This document shows positions 22,601-31,600 of a stretch of 64,000 nt of DNA, in pieces. The DNA is taken from assembly GCA_011033025.1 (NCBI GenBank), contig WFMF01000352.1:1-64000 (forward strand), read 5' to 3'. The DNA is from Beroe forskalii. Its lineage: Eukaryota; Ctenophora; Nuda; Beroida; Beroidae. The position numbers and the translations under genes were made by a program. The number at the start of each line of letters is the position of its first letter. Position 1 is the stretch's first letter. A model generated the notes under the pieces. That model saw only the letters and a program-made list of their open reading frames with translations. It was not told where the DNA came from and made no database searches.

Positions 22601-25600
22601 GATAAAGTTATTCAAGTCAGTCAGGTCACGTCAGCCATACGGTAAAGTCAGACAAGTCAATCATATCGGTCGGGTCAGTCCTGGCCCTGTCGGTCAAGAC
22701 AGTCAAAACGGTCAAGTAAGTTAATTCAGTCAAGTTATTCAAGTATGGCAACTGAGTCAAATTAAGCTCCCATATCCAAAAAATTTCAAATTTCCACACA
22801 GACCAATTTTCATGCTTTCTGTGGCCCGCTCGCTTCGCTCCCAAAGGACGACCTCAAATTTTGCAATTTTTTCTAATGTATCACTTCATTTTAAGAGAAA
22901 AACCAGGCAAAACCAAGCATGTTTCTGGGGGTAAGCCCCCAGAAGCCAAGTCAGACGTTCTATGTAAATGAAATTGAGTAATTGACGCCTGATCATGGGA
23001 CTACACGGCCCCCCCCCCTAAGGGGGGGCCAGGCCCCCCCTAGTTTTCAAAAGGCCCCCTGTAGAAAAATCTTAGAGGGGGCCTTGGCCCTACCTAAGAT
23101 TTTCTCAAAAAATTGAGCATAGAATGGAGGTCAAAATTTAGTTCATTAGACAGAAATTTTCCTGAAATTCACCCTTCTTCAGAGTAAAATCAATGAATAA
23201 AACATTATTTTAGTACTATTTTTAAGCAAAATAGTAAAAATTATGGCTATGAGAAATGAAAATTTGCCTATGTAAATTTTGGCCCCCCGTAGTTTTCAAA
23301 AGGCCCCCCCCCCCTAGAAAAAATCTAGGGGGGGCCTTGGCCCCCACTAGCTCGAAAAAGTGTGTAATGGCATGGCTCCGTTAATAATTTTACCCTAAAT
23401 TTAGCCGAATGTCAAGGTGCTGGGCATAGGAAATCTAAAGCAAAATGAATTTCGAATGACAAGCAGGGGTCTGGGGGCGGCAGCCCCCAGAAGCCAGACG
23501 TTCTGAGTAAATGAAATTGTCACCTCTTAAGGATTCTTACCCTAATTTTAGCCGAAATTTCAAGGTAACTAACACAAGAAACCTAAAACGAGGTGAATTT
23601 GAGATGAAAAGCAGGGGTCTGGGGGCGGCAGCCCCCAGAACACAGACGTTCTGAGTAGACAAAATTGTAACCTCAGTGATTTTTACCCTAATTTTAAAGC
23701 CGAAATTTCAAGGGACATTATGCAAGAAACCTAAAGAGGAATGAATTCCGAATGACAAGCAGGGGTCTTGGGGCGGCAGCCCCCAGAAGCCACACGTTCT
23801 GATTAGATGAAATTGTAACCTCATAGTGATTGTTACAAGAAACCTAAAACGGAATGAATTTCGAAGTCTTGCAATCTAAATAAGTTGAGCTTTACTGTCC
23901 TTTGCCAAAAATTTCCACCGAAATTATGAAATTTCATCATTTTTCCTAAATTTCCACACAGATATCTGCTGGTCTGCTGCGGTTATTGGCGATGGGATTA
24001 AGCTACTCATCCACTGGTGATCCCCCTACATGACTGACATGACTGACATGACTGACATAACTGACATGGCTGACATAACTGACATGGCTGACATGACTGA
24101 CATAACTGACCTGACATGACTTGATCGAACTAACTATACTTGAGTGGCTTGACTAACTTGACCGATCTGACATAACTGACTTGAATGACTTGAATAAATT
24201 GACTAACGTGCTGTCCTGACTTATTTGACTGACTTGAATAACGTAACGATCTTAGTGGGGGATGTGTCACTGTCCCAATTGTCCCTGTCCCAATTTACTT
24301 TTTTTTGAGTTTGGGACTGGTTTTTGGGACAATTGGGACAACTGGGACATTTGGGACAATTGGGACAAACAAAAAGTTGAAAAAATCAGTCATTTTTCAT
24401 TTTTACATTGATACAAGTTTTTCTATCATTGACAATATGAAAGTTATATTCATACTACTATACTAAATACATATTTTGGTTGTGTTTGTTTGCAGTGGTT
24501 AAGTGTTCCCACGTACCTAGCCAAAAAACACAACTATTTGAGCTCCAGTTGTCTCTGTCACTTTTGTCCCAAATGTCCCAATTGTCCCAGTCTGCATTCA
24601 TTTTTTTGAGTCCCATTTGTTCCATTTTCTCTGTCCCATTTGTCCCAATTGTCCCATTTGTCCCAAATGTCCCAAATGTCCCAATTGTCCCAGTCCACAT
24701 TCACTTTTTTGAGTCCCATTTGTTCCATTTTTACTGTCCCATTTGTCCCAATTGTTCCATTTGTCCCATTTGTCCCAATTGTCCCTGTCCCAATCGACTT
24801 TTTCTTGAGTTTGGGACAATTGGGACAGTGACCCCCCCCCCCATAACAGATATAACTGACTTGATCTAGTGGCAATTGACCAATAAAGCGTCTTTATAAG
24901 GCTGAGTGCTATTTTAAATGCTTTTAACATTCATGATAATATATGCTAGAATTATGATCAGGAAGTGGTTCACCACGGGGTCAGTAGGGAGTCAACAAGG
25001 GGTCAGTAGGGGTTCACCAGGGGTCAGTAGGGGTTCACCAGGGGGTCAGAAGGGGGTTAGAAGGGGGTCATTGGTATACTTTCATACGACCCAAAATTCA
25101 ATTGCAGCCGGCCTGCAATAGACTGATTAAATCTTGTTTTGTCAATATTCGGAAGTACTCAGTAGGCATAATTTATTATTTAAAAGCATTGTAATCTTCG
25201 AATTGATAACAACTCTTTGTTATAAAAGACGTGGAATCTTTGTCAGCTCGACAGGCAACCACCTTTTCGGAGAGAGATTATTAAACCTAGGTCTTTATGT
25301 AATTATTTAGCCTGACGCAAAATAAGGTATTCAACAGGTTTTAAATGTAACTCATCGACCCCTTTTTAAAAACCTAGTTACGCTCCTGTTAGCAGCTTCA
25401 ATACGATTGGTTGGATTGTCATTGATAAACTTTAAATACATCACGAGACGTATTTTAGGGTTACAATTTTGGGCATAATTGTGGGGATTTAGAAATCCTA
25501 AAATTTGTGCCCCAAACGAAAATGTTCCTAAACTTATCTATTTAGCTGAGGAGAAATCACGGAGAAAAAATCATGATCTCCAAAATGCCCAACCACCAAG

Positions 25601-28600
25601 CTAACAGCATCAAAATGAAAACATGGGAATGTGAGATTCTCAAAAACACTCTGGCTATTTATACCATCGATATATTGAGTACTGCGACACATTTTTATAT
25701 TTATTGTCCAACTGTATGTGCATGCAATAATGAGTAGGACTTTCTCAGATATTGTGCTGCCCTAACACGAGAGTCTCAACAATAAAAAGTTAATTTAAAT
25801 CCAATATTTGTAATCGGTTGTCTCCGAGAGTCGACAAAATATAATTTGCAATCAGACTTGCACAATAGAATACTATAATGATACTGCAACGTATTTTATT
25901 TTTTTCCTGCATCTGTGGTTTTCGAAACAAATCATTTCAAAATATATGCGTCCCTTAAAGTTGTTGACACAGTATTGGTAGGTAAAATGGATTGTAATAG
26001 AGGCTCGCCCCTTCGGGGCTCAACATTATTACTCACCGAATCCGGTATCACTACACTTACGCAATACTATTTGGCCTTGTAGGTCACAGGAATGAGGTAT
26101 TGGCTCACCGTACTTCTCACAGCTTACAACTGCGGGGCTCTGATATTCCGCGCATCACAGTTTAGAGAGGAAGGGGAGGGGGACATTGTTATGATATATT
26201 ATATTTATATTATATTCATTATTGATCCTCTATATTCTATAGGGTTTTATGACAGAATAAAGGAGTATCCTTGCGTTACAGACATATAGTATATGATGAT
26301 TTATGGGAAGATTAATGGAAGGTTAATGGGAGAGAAGAGGATCCTAAGCTTAGTGTATGTGGCAATGTAGAGCAACCTCTGTCCGGTTCAGACGATTTAT
26401 TTTCCTGCATCTGTGAGGTCCCAATTGTTTGAGAGGATTGCAGTGTTATTACTTATTCTATCCCATAATGTCCCCTGTTGCAGGATATTTTATGATGGAC
26501 TGCAAGGAAATGATTTATTTGCTGAAAAGTAGCCGGGGGAATTATTGGGTCCATGAGATAATTATTGGATTGAGGGGAGGGATCAAGGGAAAAAGGTTTC
26601 CGATTTTATTCACTTTTAATCATTGTAATCAGCTAATGCGGGCCATTTTGCTTATTGAGTAAGTAGTGTTTGGGCCGGTAAGCTCAAGAAATAGGGATGG
26701 TGTGAATTAATACCATGCCGCACGACCACACAGAATCTATATAACACCAATCCAATTAAATGAGCTATATTGTTCATTTTAAATCTTATTATCGTGGTTT
26801 TGAGCAACCTGTGGTTGGATTACGTGTCTTACTGCGAACAATTTGTGGCCTGATTTGATTACTTCTGAAAGGAGCCATACACACACACGTCACAGCGTGT
26901 ACAATACATCACTTAAATCATGAGGTGTTAGATCACATAGACACGCACAATAAAGAGCAGTGAAAATTACATGCATGGAAAGCACATATTTCAGGTTCAA
27001 CCATGTTATTCTCAATTTCTGTCCTATAAAATATAAGGGTAAATAAAAGAAAATAAAAGAAAATAAACCCATATCTAACAAAAGCTTAGTTTCTTATGGA
27101 TCCACACATAATTTACATGTCTCAGGCTGTCTCAGAAGTTTGTAACGTATACGTATATCCAGCAGCTTAGTGTACAAGAGATTTAAGAATAGTATATACC
27201 GTGAGATCAGCGTAGGGATGGTTTATGTACTTAAATATACAACAATAACTCTTCAATCCTCATACACCAATTTCAGGGAAGGTTCTCCTTCGAACTGGAG
27301 TCTTTACAACTAGCATGAATACCAGGCAGCTTACATACTACCAGATCTCAGCATTCTATGCAGCTTCACTTACATAAAAACCTTGGTACCTTAGTACCTT
27401 CCATTTCATCAGACAATAATATTTCACATAATATTCTACCTTTTTCGAGTAGCTCCAGGTACATATCATATGCAGGAGAAAAGTGAGCTTAGAACCTTGA
27501 AAATTTTCAGATATTATTCTAATATTCTACCTTTTTCGAGTAGCTCCAGGTACTTCTGTTCGAGTATCTTGTACTTCATGTCGGTGACACCAGGGTCATT
27601 GGGCTCGCAAAGCTGGGTAAACACTGACATCGCCTGTGGGGGAGAAGGGGTGATGTACAAGGGGGGCAGTTGTCACTTGTCTCAGCTTGTAGAAAAAGGG
27701 AAAGTTGTCCCAGTTTTTAGAACGTGGGACAGTTGTCTCAGCTAGTAGAAAGAGGGGCAGTTGTTCCCGTCTTGATTCTAGGATGCTAATGATAAATCTA
27801 AAAGCAGACAGAGAAAGAGAAACAGGCCCATCGTACACGTCGGTGAACAACTCGAAATTTAGATGATTAATGAAAAATTATGCAAAAAGAGGAAAACTTG
27901 TGTTTAAAAAGAGGAAAACTTGTGTTTAAAAAGAGGCTATACTCACAGCTTCCCATTCTCCTGATAAGATGTGGTTTCTGAGTTGTGATGCTAGAGGGTG
28001 TTCTAATGCTGATCCTCCTTCCTCAACTAGCTTGTCAACTGTCTTACTGAAACGAGGTATACATCAGTACACGAAATACACTACATTTTAAGTGCACTTT
28101 ACATTTTAAGTGTACTATACATTTTAAGTGAACTATACATTTTAAGTGCACTATACATTTTAAGTGCACTATACATTTTAAGTGTACTATACATTTTAAG
28201 TGCACTATACATTTTAAGTGCACTATACATTTTAAGTGAACTATACATTTTAAGTGCACTATACATTTTAAGTGCACTATACATTTTAAGTATTCTATAC
28301 ATTTTAAATACACTATACATTGTAAGTGTACTATACATTTGTAGTATGAACACTAAGTCTATAAATCGAGTACATTCCTCCACTGCAACTAAACCTTTTC
28401 TTGTTTCAGTCTGTGTCATGTGTATAACGGCGCTATAAATACCAGCTCGATGAATTGTGATTTAACTTCGAATACAAATTAAATCTAAATTTAAACGCAG
28501 TAGAGAAATTTCGTAACACAGTTATGAATGTATACACTGCACATACATCGTAATGAAATTAATGTGCGAGGTGAAAGGGTCTCTGCCAGCTACATATACA

Positions 28601-31600
28601 TGTTCCACGCGCATTTAAAATCTAATTACATCAGTTCAAAATTCAAAATAAAATCTAATTATCTCCATTTCATTAGGAATGATGTTTTTGATGAGCTTCT
28701 ATTTTCTTGATGTACGGCACACGGAGAAATTATAATTGTGAATAAAGCGCGTGTAAACGCAGCTACATTCCATAACTTAGAACGTGGCCCTTGAATTGGT
28801 AATCTATTGTGTAATGTACACAGAAACGGTAAACTCCAGTGACAAATAACACAGGAATAACACGTACGTAGTACGTGGATACATACTGTTAAACAGTATC
28901 ACGTACGTACAAATGGCGGTCGTGCTGAAATTTCAGAAGGCCTTCTCATCTTCTCAGATCGTGCGACTTCCACGACCCACGTGACTTGCACGTGCAAACG
29001 GGTCCCTTAATACCCACTAATACTGTACGACATTTCAATGTCATACTGGACCACTTCAACCAACTAAATTTAAATGACCTACGCTTCGCTTTAAATCGAA
29101 TCGGGTGTATAATTTAAACGGGAGCATACAAATCCATCAAATTTCTCTCATTTGAAAGATGCTGATTGCTTCTATACGTCGCATGACATGTCATAATTTT
29201 GAACGCATTGAGCTAGATAGATGATCTTGGTCGTAAATTTTCAAAAACGAGGCTGGCATTCAGACTTTCAGAACAAAACATGAGTGAATGGGTATCATGT
29301 AGCGTGATGATATCATGTGACGAAGCAATCGGCAGGAATCAAATCTGTCTAGTGTCTAGTTGACTTCAATAAAAACGTCTATCGCTTCTCCCTGTCAGAG
29401 CTTCAAGTTTAATAACCGGTCACGTCCAGACACGTTTCAGAAAATAATTATATTTAGGAGAATTCTGACTTTCAGAATACATTTTGACGTAACGCCAGTT
29501 AAACCCGAGGTTCAGCTGCTAACAGCCAAGAGAAAATGTATGCTTTTCTGTTATATACATGGCAATTCTAAGGTAGTACATCATCAATATTTTATGCGAA
29601 TGAGCAATGTTTTTGTGAGCTTGGAAATACAAACCGACATACCACGTGAAGAAACGAACACAATACTTCACATTAAGTTACTAAAAATAAACATGAGAGA
29701 AGTACTTTCTTTTCATTTACACGGTCCTGTTTATACCAAGAACTGCCTGTACTGCCCAGCTTTATTCTCATCTACATATTACTACAGTACCCGTACTGTA
29801 GTAATATATGTAGATGAGAATAAAGCTGGGCAGTACATGCAGTTAAAAAAATATGATCAGCAATGATTTATGTCTCAGTATTTGAACTATTGTTCATCGC
29901 ATTCGGGACACTTTGGAATATACTGGAAAAATTTGTGAACATTCCACATTGGCTACATTATGATATATATACCTATCTAAACAGTGTTATCAAACAACTG
30001 CTATATATAGGTACAACAAAAAGTCTCATTTGCTGCGACTACCATGTGTTCACATAACATCTAACACTATAATAGCTGGTTCTGTGATGATGAGAAGATG
30101 CTTATAAACGGAATGTAGTAAATATTCCATCCCGTCTGTACATTCATTTCTCCTGTGGGCGTGCCTTAACAATAGCGTCATTTCCGTGTGCTGCTATTAT
30201 AAAACATCTTCCAATGTAAATTGACGCTAGCGTATGGAGATCACACACGGTAAATATGTGATGTGACATCATCGGTTTATTACCGAGCCTTTTTTAGTCC
30301 TGATAATTTCACTCTCAATGGCCTTGATGGATTCGTTCATGGATAACTGCACATCTTTCAATTATTAGAGTAACACATAGATGATACATAATGTATAGAT
30401 ATACAGTATTAGAGTAAATTTTATGTAAAACTGTTGGGGAAGCCACACGTATGCTTGTTAAGGATGCTGTACATTGACCAGCACATAGAGCATGTAGCTA
30501 TGTAGATATATATTCATTATATTCTACACATAACCACAGTGTATTCCAGAACTATAATGTAGTCTGATAGAGAGGGAGTAGTTAAAGGGTTTCCATCCTC
30601 CCATATTTTATATATAAGAGCAATATACCACCCATATTTTATATTAAAAGAGCCGTCTCCTACCCGCATTGATTGAATGAGATGGGATAATCTTCTAGGA
30701 ACTCCATATGAAGATCAGGAACCCCGTTAAATTATAATTATAAGGAGTTAGGAATCGTTTAACGTATTACGTGAACCACTGCTTCGAAATGCCCTGATAC
30801 AAGGTGAATATTGAAGATTGACCTCACTCGAAAGTCGAAGCAAACTATTTGAATTCTTATGAGGCTCGTCAGCTACAGTGAAAACCAATGGGGAGATGAG
30901 TGAGAAACAAGGATTAAAAGGAAGTCCACGAAACCATATTCGCTTCAACTTGTAATTTCATTACGAAAATTCTTGGTTTAAATATTTACTCCATTCACAA
31001 AATTCCCATTATCTTTACATCTCAATGCTTGCGATCTAAGTTCGCATCACAAGATGCATTTGACATTTTATTCGGTGTTATTCCTGATAATAATAATAAA
31101 GATCATTTATCCTCGTCAGATGAAACCAATTATGACGTACAGATTTTATCTACACTAAACTGACAGCACAATTAGAATGTACAGACTGACACAACGTCAC
31201 ATGAACGTGAGATCTCGCACATAATTTAAACAAGGGATAACAGCAATTTATAATGATAATAGCAATATAATAATAGTTGCTGCTGATGATACACCTTGGC
31301 ATGTCGCCAAGAATACATACAAATATCTTGCTTCCGGCACTTCAATACATATATCATGATACTGTGTTTGTGAGTTAGTGTGTGGCATTTATAAAGTTCA
31401 GAGAGTGAGTGTGTGACATCTGTAGTATTTATCTTACTGTGTGTACGTGGGTTGAAGGAGCATCAGATGTATTAAAGTTATAACTCTATTGTGGCGGGTG
31501 TACTGTGTATATACACAAGTAATTGTATACAATATAAAGTAATATGTATGAACGTGTGTATGTGTGGAAGCATAAGGTAACTTTCCCCAGATGTACAGAA

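Larger units (their letters stand above)
22107..25091. mobile_element. Foldback element C (3 kb) with internal minisatellites
   Basis: The ends are mirror images: GGTCGTATGAAAGTATACCA (22107) and its complement ending at 25091. The next blocks also match in inverse: ccctactgaccccctgg arrays (22130-22215 / 24975-25070) and aaaatagcactcagcctta...ccactagatcaag (22230-22285 / 24862-24916). The interior holds a gtcaagtcagt array, GC-rich hairpin repeats, a gactgacat array and a tgtcccaatt array. AAAAT next to both ends may be the target duplication. No transposase was recognised. The left end lies about 107 bp from the GPCR start codon. Confidence 0.75.

Noticed and set aside
29360-29866. 168-codon plus-strand frame
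   Set aside because: Ends inside the 100-bp palindrome, no recognisable domain, lies in a WDR26 intron; treated as chance.
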